64,000 nt of DNA from Sesamum alatum (Eukaryota; Streptophyta; Magnoliopsida; Lamiales; Pedaliaceae): positions 13,567,264 to 13,631,263 of the forward strand of contig JACGWO010000005.1 in the NCBI GenBank assembly GCA_034509735.1, written 5' to 3'. Both the position numbers and the translations under genes were made by a program. Shown piece after piece: positions 11,082-22,590 of this stretch. Each line of letters begins with the position of its first letter. Within the stretch, counting starts at the first letter, position 1. The notes beneath the pieces are model-generated. The model was not told where the DNA came from. It made no database searches and saw only the letters and a list, made by a program, of their open reading frames with translations.

Positions 11082-13752
11082 GCACTGCAAAGAAACAGAA
11101 GGCTAATCAAGGATGAGACGATCCTGAGGCTAGGCGATGGCAAGGCCGTTGCTGCGGAGGCCGTAGGATCACTAGAGTTTGCCATTAGTAGTCATGTTAG
11201 GATTGTACTTAACGACTGTTTCTATGTACCTAGCATGATTAAAAACATTGTTTCCATCCCGGTCCTTGATAAGGAGGGATATGAATTTACCATCAATAAA
11301 AACGATTTTTTCATTATCAAAGATGGTATTTCTCATCTGCTTGGTCCATTGGTCAACGGTCTGTACATACTTCAACAGTCTAATTGGATTATGACTGCAG
11401 AACACAAACGAAAACGTGATGATCATAATAACGCACAGATTTGGCATGCGAGGTTAGGCCATATTTCTAAAGATAGGATAAGAAGGTTGGTGGACTCAAA
11501 GAGTCTAGAAATAGACGATTTGGACAACCTACCGACCTGCGAATCATGTCTGAAGAGAAAGATGACCAAGAAACCCTTTGTTGGACAAAGTACGTTGGCC
11601 AATGGTCTATTGGATTTGATCCATACAGACGTCTGTTGCTCACTAAATACTCAGGCTAGAGGTGGGTACTAACACTTCATAACCTTTACCGATGATCACT
11701 CACGTAATGATTATGTTTACCTGATGAGGTACAAGTTTGAAGCCTTTGGAAGGTTTAAGGAATACGGACTTAAAGTAGAGAACCATACCGATCGAAAGAT
11801 CAAAGCCCATCGATTGGACCGAGGAGGAGAATATTTGAGTGGTGAATTTATTGATTATCTAAAAGAGAATGAGATTCTCTCAGTGGACCCCTCCTGGAAC
11901 ACCACAGTTGAATGGTGTGTTTGAAAGGAGGAATCAGACCTTGTTGGACATGGTCCGATCCATGATGAGTTTTACCAAACTCCCCTCATCCTTCTGGGGA
12001 TATGCTCTTGAGACGGCGGCAAAAGTTTTGAACTTGGCCCTATCTAAGAAGATATCCCAGACGCCATATGGGATATGGCATGGCAAGCCTGCCTCATACG
12101 AATACTTGAAAGTGTGGGGTTGTCCCTCATATGTCAAGAGATTAGTGGGAGATAAACTGGATTGCAGGTCTAGTTTTTGTAGGTTCATCGGGTATCCAAA
12201 AGAAACTGCGGGGTATTACTTCTATGATCCCTTCGAGCAAAAGGTTTTTGTCTTGCGAAATGCAATGTTCTTAGAAAAGGGTTTTTCATCGGATAGTCGA
12301 CGCGATGAGGTACTCCTTGAGGAATCAAGTGAGGTACCCTATGAGACGACAGTCATATTTGAGCTGGTAGTTCCCACTGATAATGTTCCAGTCCTCCGTA
12401 CGCCGGTCAGAGTATCCCAACCACCTGATAGGTATGGATTTATGGGCCTGACAGGTCAGTTGGATAATGATCTAAAGACGTACGAAGAAGTGATGTCGGA
12501 CATCGATTCAGATAAGTGGCTTGAGGCCATAAAATTCGAGATGGACTCGATGGGTGCAAACTAGGTTTGGACCGTAGTGGACCTACCCAAAGGGGTAAAA
12601 CCCATCGGTGTAAATGGGTCTACAAACGTAAGCTTGGAGCTGACAGGTAGGTTACAACGTTCGAAGCCAGGCTTGTGGCGAAGGGTTACACTCAGCGAGC
12701 CGTGGTTGATTTTGAGGAAACCTAACTCGGCTGTAGCAATGGCTAAGTCCATTCGGATACTGCTTGCCATAGTAGTAGAGTATGACTATGAAATATGGCA
12801 GATGGACGGAAAACAGCCTTCCTCAACAGTTTCGTAGAGAAGAGATCTATATGGATCAACAAAAAGGTTTCACATCTGTTGGAGAAGAGCAGAAGGTCTG
12901 CCATCTCCAAAGGTCCATCTATGGCCTCAAACAAGCTTCCCGAAGCTGGAACACACGTTTTGATGAAGTCATACGGGGATATGATTTCATCAAGAACGAG
13001 TCCGATCCTTGTGTATACAAGAAGATCAGTCGGAGCGCGGTTGTGTTCCTCGTGCTTTACGTGGATGACATCTTGCTCATTGGGAATGATACTAAGATAT
13101 TGGGAACCACTAAAAACTTGGTTGTCAACACAATTTTCCATGAAGGATATGGGCGAGGCATCCTACATCCTTGGCATCAAGGTCTACAGGATAGATCTAG
13201 AAGGATATTGGGAATGGCCCAATCTTCGTACATTGAGAAAGTCTTGAAGAGATTTAAGATGGAGAACTCAAAAACAAGGACTCCATCCTATGAGGCATGG
13301 AATTAAGTTATCCAAGAAACAGTCTCCTAAGACTGATGAGGATCTTAAACGGATGTTGGACATCCTCTATGCTTCAGCTGTAAGCAGCATTCAGTACGTT
13401 GTCCAGTGCACTAGACCGGATGTGGCTTTCGCTTTGAGCATGACCAGTGCATATCAGTCGTGTGCCGGGAGGCACACTGGAGTGCGGTCAAGACTATCCC
13501 GAAGTACCTGAAAAGGACTATGGACATGTTCTTGATCTACGGTGGTAGAGAATTGATACTGGAAGGCTATAACGACACTCGCTTCCAGTCGGATGACGAT
13601 GATGCCAAGTCTCAGTCTGGTTTTGTATTTAGACTGAATGGTGGCGTGGTTACTTGGAAGGGTTCCAAGGAGCTTACCACGACGGACTCCACCATAGAGT
13701 TTGAATACATAGTAGCTTTGGAAGCGGCTTAGGAGACGGTTTGGTTGATGAG
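11082..13752 (+). pseudogene. A1 pol remnant (integrase, RT, RNase H); right arm of inverted repeat
   Basis: Copia pol on the plus strand starting just after the protease active site (ILRLGDGKAVAAEAVGSLEF). Then come pre-integrase (IWHARLGHISKDRIRR, CESCLKRKMTKKPF) and integrase with a stop at 11671 inside GGY-HFITFTDDHS. The C-terminal integrase is at 11869-12564. RT has several frame changes (TNVSLELTG to YVDD at 13058-13069), and RNase H runs to 13752. RNase H is cut at GGTTTGGTTGATGAGC and joined to the inside of an LTR, so its last part and the polypurine tract are gone. It is the inverted partner of 8036-10707 and has more frame breaks than that arm. Confidence 0.85.
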
Positions 13753-14956
13753 CACATTTTCCATATGCTAAAATGGTATTTTACATATATCGCAACAAGC
13801 CCACAGACCATGATTAACAACTCATGCAGTTGGGCCACACATTGGATGGTGGTCATGAAATCAACTGATTAAGAGTTGGGCCTGAAACGTTCCAAGTCGA
13901 GGACCTCGAGACAGGGCATCGAGAGTCCTATAGAGACTTGCATCAAGAGTCGTGTTCATTGGATGAGTGCGTGTTTCGTCGGCGACAGGTGTAGGACGCC
14001 TACACGATCTTGATGGATTGGTCGACTGGGGTCGAGCCGACTGGACTGACTTGAGGGGATCATCATATCGAAGCCTTGGAAGCTTGGTCAGTATGATTGG
14101 ATTTCCCTGGTTCCGGTAGTACGGGAGTAGTCCTCAGACTTGAGGAACAATGGCAGTTACGTGCACAGGACGATTGTATCTTGGATCTAGCGAGAGGTGA
14201 TTATTCTCTAAGATGATCATTATAAGCCTTGTCCAGTGCAGTTAGAATGTGTAGTGAGGACGGTGGGTTCCAAGAAGAGGATCCGTCCCCTGTCAGTATG
14301 TGACAAAGGTATCTCCTATGCACTCAGAGACACATTCATGCTGCTTAAAACTGTGGCCATTGTGGTTGGTCGAACAAGAAATAGTTTCCTATGTCAATGC
14401 ACTGAGGCATGTGTTCTGTCAGTATGTGACAGAGGTATCTCCTATGTACTCAGAGACACATTCATGCTGCTTAAAACTGTGGCCATAGTGGTTGGTCGAA
14501 CAGGTAATAGTTTCCTATGTCAATGCACTGAGGCATGTGTAGTCTCGACTATTAAGCATAGATGCCTAGTCAAGGATGGGAACCGACGCCCAATTCCATA
14601 CCCTAGACTAAAGCCGGGAGACGGTAGATGGAAGGACCATATTTGTACGAAATCGGTGCCTAAATATTCACGCCAACATTCTCCTAGTCTCTAGTGCCAT
14701 GGGCTGTTGCTAGACGGCCACTAATGGTAACGGGTCCTTGTTGGACATAGGCCCAAATCTAGCTGAGGGTAAACCTAAAGGGTCACACACAAATCACCGA
14801 AAAGGTGGAGAAATTGACTTGGAGTCAATTTCGGAGGATGGTTAGGTAATTAGATTACTTAAGGGATTGCCCATTGGATGGACGGGCCGATATATTAGGC
14901 CCTCGTTTAATCGGTAGATGGGATTTATCGATTAACAAAGAAAGTTGAGATGTTGG
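13753..14956 (+). repeat. 3' LTR of A1, first section (start deleted)
   Basis: Joins RNase H at about 13753 to family A LTR sequence from CCATATGCTAAAATGG on, so roughly the first 130 bp of the LTR are missing. It contains a 126 bp tandem duplication at 14290-14541. It runs on to GATGTTGG at 14956, where a solo LTR with GTTGG duplications is inserted, and resumes at 17064. Confidence 0.85.
14290..14541 (+). repeat. 126 bp tandem duplication inside A1 3' LTR
   Basis: Two head-to-tail copies, 14290-14415 and 14416-14541, each starting CTGTCAGTATGTGACA and ending near GAGGCATGTGT. I see fewer than ten mismatches between them. No other A LTR in the window has this duplication. The junction falls at the LTR position where A2 inserted in the 5' LTR of the same element. 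Confidence 0.85.
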
Positions 14957-17063
14957 TGTTAGAATAGGTGACCAGAAAGTCAATAGGTTTGGCGATTTGT
15001 ATTTGACAACTTGATGTAAATATAATATTATTATGTGATAAATAAAATGAGTGTTCGTCACTATTAGTACCTACTTTGTTGCGCTCATTTTACATGTGTT
15101 AAAACAGCGTTTTGCTTATATCGCAACAAAGCCCGCATACCACGGTTAACAACTCATGCAGTTGGGCCACGCATTGGATGGTGGTCATGAAACTAACTGA
15201 TTAACATTTGGGTCTGAAAACGTTCCAAGTCGAGGACCTTGAGACAGGGCATCGAGAGTCCTATTAAGACTTGCATCAATAGTCGAGTTCATTGAATGAG
15301 TGTCGTGTTTCATCCACGATAGGCGTGAGACGCCTACACGATCTTGATGGGCTGGTCGAATTGGGTCGAGCTGACTGGACTAACTCGCAGGGATCATCAT
15401 ATGGAAGCCTTGGAGGCTTGGTCCGTATTATTGGATTTCCCAGTTCCGATAGTACGGGAGTAGTCCTCAAACTTGAGGAACCATGGCAGTCATGTGCATA
15501 GGACGGTTGTATCTTGGATCTAGCGAGAGGTGATCATTCTGTAAGATGATCATTTATAAGCCTTGTCCAGTGCAGTCGGAATGTGTAGCGAGGACGGTGC
15601 GTTCCAAGAAGAGGATCCGTCCCCTGTCAGTATTTGATAAAGGTATCTCCTATGCACTCGGAGACAAGTTCATGCTGTTTAAAGTTGTGGCCACAGTGGT
15701 TGGTCGAACAAGGAACGGTTTCTTGTGTCGACGCAATGATGCATGTGTGGTCTCGAGTATTAAGCATAGATGCCTAGTCAAGGATGAGAACCGTCGCCCA
15801 ATTCCATACCCTAGACTAAGGCCGGGAGACGGTAGACGGAAGGACCGTACCCGTACGGAATCGGCGCCTAAATGTTCACGCCAACATTCACCTAGTCTCT
15901 AGTGCCATGGACCGTTGCTAGACGGCCACCCATGGTAACGGACCCTTGTGGGACACAGGTCCAAGTCTAGCTGAGGGTGAACCTAAAAGGTCACACACAA
16001 ATCACCGAGAAGGTTAGAGATTGAATTGGAGTCAATCTCGAAGGATAAATAAGTACTTGGATTACTTAAGGGATAGTCCATTAGATGGACGGCCAATATT
16101 GTATCGGGCCCCTCGTTTAATCGATTAAATATGGAAAGTCGAGAGGTTGGATTTTTTTGATTGGATTGAAAGATTAACATGAATGATTTACGTGGACATC
16201 AAATTGGATTTAATTTTGGGTTCGTTGTAAATGGAACACGGTAAAACCCGGTCCGTTAACTTTTGACCCAAGAGGAGAGTTAATTCCTATTTTGGAATAG
16301 GAAGAAGTTGGACTTCTTCGCATATTGAGCAAGGCCGAAAATGCTCCCTTGGAGGACGCAAAATTCAGCCATATTGCATGCTAGGTGGTGGTTGACTTGT
16401 CTCTTTTGGTAAGAGACAAATCAACTCCAATCAAGCCCTTCCCTCTTGGTATGATTTGATCATACCTTAAAAGTTGGTAGGCTTGATTGATGAATTAATG
16501 GTGACTGATTGGGATGTATCTAGAAATCATTGGATGAACCTAAACACATTCCAATAATCACATTAATTATGTGTATATATGAGTATATACAACACCTTGT
16601 GCAAGAGAATGATAATTCATCTTTTCTAGGAAAAAGAAGAAACAATTTTCAGCCTCCTCTCTCCCTCACACTCTCGGCCACTCTCTCCCTCGATTCCTTC
16701 ACAAATTCATTTTCTTCTAGCAAGGAGAATGTGAGTTTCTTCCAGAGTGGTGTGGATCATCTTTGGAGAGTCCATACGTTTGAACTTTGTGAACACTCCG
16801 GAGAAGGAACAACGCAAGTAGCCGCGGATACGTGAAATCTACAAAGGTAACGGTTAATTACGTTTTTGTAGATTTACATTTAATCTATGCCCTATATATA
16901 ATATATGTTTAAATATTAATACATCCTACATCGAATGCCCAGTTGAGCACCCAAGGGTACACCCCTTGGGATTTCACTTTTATATGCGATTTAATTCATG
17001 CTATCATATTTATTTACGCTTTCTCGCTCCGCTCGCGCTCCGGGCGGATTCGCTTGTCCTTCA
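14957..17063 (+). mobile_element. Solo family A LTR (2107 bp) in A1 3' LTR
   Basis: Complete LTR from TGTTAGAATAGGTGACC to GCTTGTCCTTCA. It is flanked by GTTGG at 14952-14956 and GTTGG at 17064-17068, and the host LTR is continuous across the site. No internal sequence remains, so it is the product of LTR-LTR recombination. It has the hairpin at 16952-16972 (stem CCCAAGGG/CCCTTGGG) and a TATA-like stretch near 16570. Confidence 0.9.
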
Positions 17064-18078
17064 GTTGGGATTTTTTAATTTAATTGAAAGATCAATGGAA
17101 ATTATTTAAGTGGACATTAAATTAAATTGGATTTAATTTTTTGAGTTCGTTGTAATTGGATTAAAGTGGAACTCGATCTGTTAAATTTTGACCCGAGACG
17201 TGTGTTAATTCCATTTTTGGAATAGGAAGAAGTCTGAATTCTTCCCTAAGTAAGCATGGCCAAAAATGCTACTTGGAGGGAGCAAAATCGGCCATGTTTG
17301 ATGCTAGATGTAATTGATTTGTCTCTTTTGGTAAGACACAAATCAACTCCAATCAAGCCCCTCCCTTTTGGTATGATTTGATCATATCTTAAAAGATGGT
17401 AGACTTGATTGAAGAATTGATGGTGATTGATTGGGATGTATCTAGACATCCTTGGATGAACCTAGACACATTCCAATAATCACATTAATTATGTTTATAT
17501 ATATGAGTATATACTAACATCAAGGCATGAGATTCATTATTCATCTTTTCTAGGAAAATAAGAAGAAAAATCACACACTCTCTCCCTCTAGCTCTCGGCC
17601 ATCTCTCCCTCTCTACACTTGTGTTCTTCAATTGTTTTTGGATCAATTGGAAGAACAAATTGAGTTTAAGAAGAACACTAATTGATAGTGTTTTTCTTCT
17701 TAAACCAAAACCTCCCTAGATCCGTTTTCCTCTAGCAAGGAATACGAGTATCTCTTCCAGTGTGGTGTGGATCACCTTTGGGAAGTTCATAATTTTGAAC
17801 TTGGTGAACGTTTCCGGAAAGGAACAACGCAAGTAGTCGATTGAGATATAAACTACAAAGGTAACACCAGTTTAATTACACTTTCGCAGTTTATTGTTTT
17901 ATCTATGCCCTATGTTGAATATGTGTATTTAGTATTGTTACATCCTACATCGAACGCCCGGTTGAGCACCCAAGGGAAACACCCCTTGGGATTTTACGAT
18001 TATGCTATTTAAACTTTAATTTACCGCATTCTCTCGCTTCAAATCGTGCTCATCGGGCGGATCCGCTTGTCCCTTCAG
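17064..18078 (+). repeat. 3' LTR of A1, second section
   Basis: Continues the LTR interrupted at 14956 and ends CTTGTCCCTTCA at 18078. Element C sequence follows after GGTAG. It contains a long hairpin at about 17664-17705 (arms GTTTAAGAAGAACACTA and TAGTGTT...CTTCTTAAAC) and the 8 bp stem hairpin at 17969-17990. Confidence 0.85.
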
Positions 18079-18083
18079 GTAGC

Positions 18084-18980
18084 CCAAAGCTAGATCACTT
18101 GTTCCTTTCAGATATCTAAGCATTCTCTTGACTGCTACCTAGTGGTCAGGTCCAAGATTATTTTGATACTTGCTCACCACACATCATAGTGTATATCAAA
18201 CTTCCTACAGTGCTAACATATGGAACCTTAGCCATGTGTTTCTTTTCTTCTTTTGTCTTAGGGCACAACTCTCTTCTAAGAACACAACTTTTATCCATGG
18301 GTGTGTCAACAAGATTAGCATTATGCATAAGAAATCATTATGTGATCCTTTTGATACAAGTCTCTTGAGACGAGCTGAAAAGTTTCTTAGAGCAATCTCG
18401 ATGAATCTTAACACCAAGCATGTACTCAGCTTCTCCCATGTCCTTCATTGCAAATATTGAGGACAACCACTTCTGAGTGGGGACAATCATTTTCATGTCA
18501 TTTTCTCTCAACAAAATATTGTCCGCATACATCGAAAGAATCAAAAAAATCATTCCACTTCTCTTGACATACACACATTGATCCTCCTCAACCATCGTGA
18601 AGCTATCGAGGTGATAGCTTAATGAAATTGATAGTACCACTGCCTGGCTGATTGTTTCAGGCAAAAAAGGAAACGTTTTATGTGGCACACTTTGTTGAAA
18701 AACTTTAGGTTGATCCATATAGATCTCCTTATCTAGTTTCTCCCTTGAGAAATGCTATCTATACATCTATATGAAATAATTCAAGATCTATGTGGGCGAC
18801 AATGGCTTGAAGTAGGCAAACAGAGGCAAACCTCATCACTGGGGAGAATGTCTCTTCATAATCTATACCCCATTTTTAGGTATAACCCTTCACCACGTAT
18901 CGAGCTTTCAACTTGTTGTTGCTTCCATCTACCTTACGTTTGGCCTTTAGAACCCACTTGTTCCCCGTGGTCTTACACCC
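18084..18980 (-). pseudogene. Element C reverse transcriptase region
   Basis: Minus-strand fragments of copia RT. Next to the A1 insertion is VKRMLRYLKGTSDLALGY, the RT/RNase H connection whose continuation is at 4735. Further up are KDMGEAEYMLGVKIHRD, DQCVYVKRSGMIFLILSMYA and MDQPKVF. The catalytic motif usually read as YVDD or YADD here reads YADN (SMYADNILLRE). Frames change several times and the fingers region is poorly preserved. Confidence 0.75.
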
Positions 18981-20130
18981 AGCTGGAAGATCAACTAGCT
19001 TCTAAACATTGTTCTTAGCCATAGAGGTAGTCTCTTCTATGTTGTAGTTATCCACTCATTTGCATTGGGTGAAGTCACAACTTCTTCATAAGTAGTTTGT
19101 TCATCCATATCCATAGAAGCACAAACAAAGGATTCCCCCTCAATCTCGTATCAATGACGGGGTACTCCTCCATGTTTGATTCTTCACGTTTGTGGATTTT
19201 GAGAGTTATGTTCCTCTAAGAAAACAACTCCCACTTAATTTGGGGTCGCTTTCATTATCCCTGTCGATTGTTGGGTAAGAATGTGGAGTCTCACCCTTGA
19301 CAGGGATAGATGCGCCGCCATGAGAATCTCATAACTTGAATAGTTCAAGGTTCCCTTTGACTTCACTTATGCTCTAGAAATCATATTTGAGGAAATCTAC
19401 ATCGCAGGACTCAATGTCATTCCTCTGTTAGGGCGTTCATTGTACATCACATAGCCCTTAGACTGCTCACAATATCTTACAAAGATAAGTTTGCTTGCTC
19501 TAGGACCCAATTTTCTATATTTATGAGGGTACTATGAACAAACCCTGCCGATCCCCATGGGCTTAAGCCTTCAAAATTGGGCTTTTTGCCATGCCATAGT
19601 TCATAAGGAGCCGAATGAACAGATATGAAGGACACACGGTTTAAGATGTAGGCAACAATCAAACTTGCATCTTCCTAAAATGATATTGGAAGATTTGCTT
19701 GTGTGATCATTGATCTGGCCATTTCCAGAAGTGTTCTGATCCTTCTCTACAATCCCATTTTTTTTGTGGAGTATGTGCAGTCGTTAATTGCCGTATGATT
19801 CTTTTTTCTTCAAAAATTTGCTTGAATTACTGATCCATAGCGCAAATAATAAAGTGAGAAAATAATATGCATCATGACGTGCTCTCACATTCATTTTTCC
19901 CGCATATTGTATGAGTGGACTAACTCTAACGGGTGACTAACCTCTTAGCTTTCCTAAGAGGCTTTTGGCAGGCTTTCCCTGCAAAACATGGTTCACATGG
20001 AAGAAGGTTGACTTTAGCAAGAGAAGTTAATAGGCCTTCTCGAGCTAACCTAATCATCTTTTCTTGTCCTATGTGTCCCAATCTCGGATTCTAATTAACA
20101 AAGATATTATCAATAGAAGAAACAACATAA
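18981..20130 (-). pseudogene. Element C integrase region, degenerate
   Basis: The clearest stretch is 19662-19477 on the minus strand: AYILNRVSFISVHSAPYELW, then HGKKPNFEGLSPWG, the conserved C-terminal part of the copia integrase. The core domain to 20100 has many stops and can be followed only by short matches (for example near 19700, complement of LLEMARSMITQAN). The linker between integrase and RT (18981-19470) is unreadable as protein. Confidence 0.65.
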
Positions 20131-20530
20131 GAAATGTATTCATTTGCTAACTCTAGCACGAAAAAATCATTATTTATAAATCCCAAGCCATAGAGGTCTT
20201 TTCCCAAAATAAGTAGACAAACCCATCTGTTCAAATAGAATATAAAAACCATTTCCCATCAATGCAGTAACTGAAAGTAAATTACATCGAATGTTAAGTG
20301 CATATTTCATATCACTATGGAGTAGCTCATGCCCAGTGGTGAGCTTGAGTTGGTATGAACCAATTCCAAGGACCTGCTCTTGTGTGCCATTCTCCATAGC
20401 AATATAATGGCAGCATCCTGGCACTCGATGGAAATATACAAATCCAACTCGATCCTTTGTCACATGTTTGGTTGCGCCTGTATCTATAATCCAACCAATG
20501 AGAGAATTAGTCATAAAAATATGTGAGCAT
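20131..20530 (-). pseudogene. Element C protease and pre-integrase region
   Basis: Minus-strand frame from 20514 reads IGWIIDTGATKHVTKDRVGF, the aspartic protease motif DTGA with the usual H a few residues on. It continues with MKYALNIRCNLLSVTALMGN, typical of the copia protease end and pre-integrase domain. The frame stays open to 20170 and then breaks. Confidence 0.8.
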
Positions 20531-21330
20531 ACAAAAGAACTTGGAAATCTTGGGTTAAGTCTACCTTCTTTGGCTCAGTTCAATCACGAGCAAAGTGACC
20601 TATCTTTTGATAGTTATAGCATTTGGCCTGGACTATGTTCTTCTTTCCACCCTACGTTCGTCGGCTACACTTCATAGTCTTGTCACATTATGAGGCCAAG
20701 TTCTGGCTTTGGCTTTGGCTTTGCCTCTCACTCCATCTTACACCAGTCCATTTATTCCAACGCCTGCCTTTAAGGGGCTTACACTGACCGGCATGTGCGG
20801 CAAGGGTAGCCTGCTGAGCACGTTCAGATTCCAACAAGTTGTTCGTCACTAAGATCACAAGCGGTATTTTGGAGTTCTAGATTCGTGTCCTTCATCACAT
20901 CCAGATGTTGGATCATCGAGCGTTTAGGGTCAGGAACGAATTGATCGAACATAAAGGTTAGTGCCCTTAGTCTCATAGCAAAAGTGCTACCATATGCGAC
21001 CTTCAAAACTTACCACAACTCTTTGGCCATTGGATATTTCTCATATTCACAGATCAGATTCTCATGCATGCATATTAGCATGGTAAAGCGATCATTCAAA
21101 ATCTTGACCCCGCCACTTATTGTGCACGTGCAATTTGCGACAATATTCGGCAGTTTGTCCATTTTCAGGCTCTAGTGGCTCAGGCATGCTAGTAGTGAGA
21201 TGATCAAGAATTTTCTGCGATGCAGAAAATATTGAATTTTTCTATGCCACACTGCATAGTTTTGGCCATCTAATATGCCACCACCATGAAGGTTAGAAAA
21301 ACCTATTTTTGTCTATGTTACTGTATTACA
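20531..21330 (-). pseudogene. Element C gag, degenerate
   Basis: The N-terminal end near 21300-21230 reads GGGILDGQNYAVWHRKIQYF, matching the start of UBN2-type copia gag. A segment at 21006-20824 reads MFDQFVPDPKRSMIQHLDVM. The zinc knuckle lies near 20585-20630 as CYNYQKIGHFARD followed by a stop, so the second and last cysteines are lost. Frames shift several times. Confidence 0.65.
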
Positions 21331-22577
21331 AGCGCATTTATGTTAGGTACTATTCTTTAATGTTATTCCAGATCTAAATAAAATTATTACTTCTTTAATT
21401 TAGTGGGATAAACAATTTCGCATCCAAGCTAGTAAATCATCTCCCACAATAATGAAAGGTCATAATCAAAATTACCAATCCAAGAATAAAATTGCATATG
21501 CCCATAAAAAAAACATGCAATCAATAATATAACATGGGTTAAATTCGGTTCTTCATGTTGATATAAGCTTATGTCCTATCCTAATAATTAGAAAAAACAT
21601 ATCTTAAAATAAAATACATGGCCTCAAAATGGGCCCCAGACTACATGTCACATAAAATACATTACATTTTCTTGGGCCTACTACATCAATCTAAAAATAA
21701 GGGGATACCACATTATCACCATCTCAATGAATAATTTCAAACAGAAATAAAATAGTCCACAATATTCATGAGCACCCGAGTTTCAACTCATGTGCCATTT
21801 GACAATCAACATATATAGGCATAATTTGCATTTACAAAGAAATGCAAAAATATAAAGTGTGTTATTTTCTAAGCCATATTTAATCATCCATAGAAAAATA
21901 GATAATTTTTGGAACTTAGGAAAAAATATTAATCAATAAAAAAAGGTCAATTTCCTTTGAAACAAAAAAAGAATGATTTGTTTTCTTTTTATCCCCTAAA
22001 AACAGGAAAAATAGGAAAAAAAAACAAAAAAAAAATGAAAAATTCCCATTAGGCCAACTTGACGACTTAGCTCGGCTCGAGTTAGCTCAGCTCCTGTTGG
22101 TGCAAGCCAGCACACCGCATAGTTGCCGCGCGGTTGGCGCAGCAGGCCATTGGTCGTGCGCTAGCAGTTAACGCGGCGATGGTACGAGGTCCATTTTTGA
22201 TGAACCAAACACCATTTTGAACCTGTTTTTCACGTCTAACAATATAGCACAAAAATATTAAGATAAAACAGTAAATCAAGTTCGATTTTTGTTCAAGAAA
22301 AATAATTTTAATATAGGTTTCATTTTTCTCATAAACCATTCATGTATTTTCTACCAAATTTTAACCATATGATCTTCACATTAAGATCTACATATTGTAG
22401 AAAAAAAAACTACGAACTTCCATGAATCCACGTAAAATCAAATTTTCGATTTTAAATAAACAAATGGGTTTAAATCACATATTTAATCTCATGCTCCATA
22501 AGACATTAAAATATTCTCATAGCATAAATTTAAATATATTAATGCTCTGTAAAATAATGACACTACAAGCCCTAATG
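21331..22577 (-). other. Element C 5' leader
   Basis: AT-rich stretch of about 1.25 kb between the gag start and the primer-binding site, with long A runs near 22015-22040. No protein similarity. A short GC-richer patch at 22070-22180 carries the only longer open frame (85 codons, minus), which I do not consider a gene. Confidence 0.5.
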
Positions 22578-22589
22578 GCTCTGATATCA
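22578..22589 (-). other. Primer-binding site of element C
   Basis: Plus strand GCTCTGATATCA is the complement of TGATATCAGAGC, one mismatch from the initiator tRNA-Met complement TGGTATCAGAGC. One base separates it from the LTR that starts at 22591, as is usual in plant copia elements. Confidence 0.85.
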
Positions 22590-22590
22590 T

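Larger units (their letters stand above)
4736..18078 (+). mobile_element. Element A1: family A copia retrotransposon with nested A2 and a solo LTR
   Basis: Starts with TGTTAGAATAGGTGACC at 4736 and ends CTTGTCCCTTCA at 18078. The flanks are GGTAA (4731-4735) and GGTAG (18079-18083), a target duplication with one mismatch, and element C pol is continuous across the site. Content: 5' LTR start (4736-5525), nested minus-strand A2 (5526 to about 11018), a plus-strand gag/pol remnant (11016-13752), and a 3' LTR (13753-14956 and 17064-18078) split by a solo LTR. The rest of the 5' LTR, the primer site, most of gag, the polypurine tract and the first part of the 3' LTR are missing. Confidence 0.8.
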
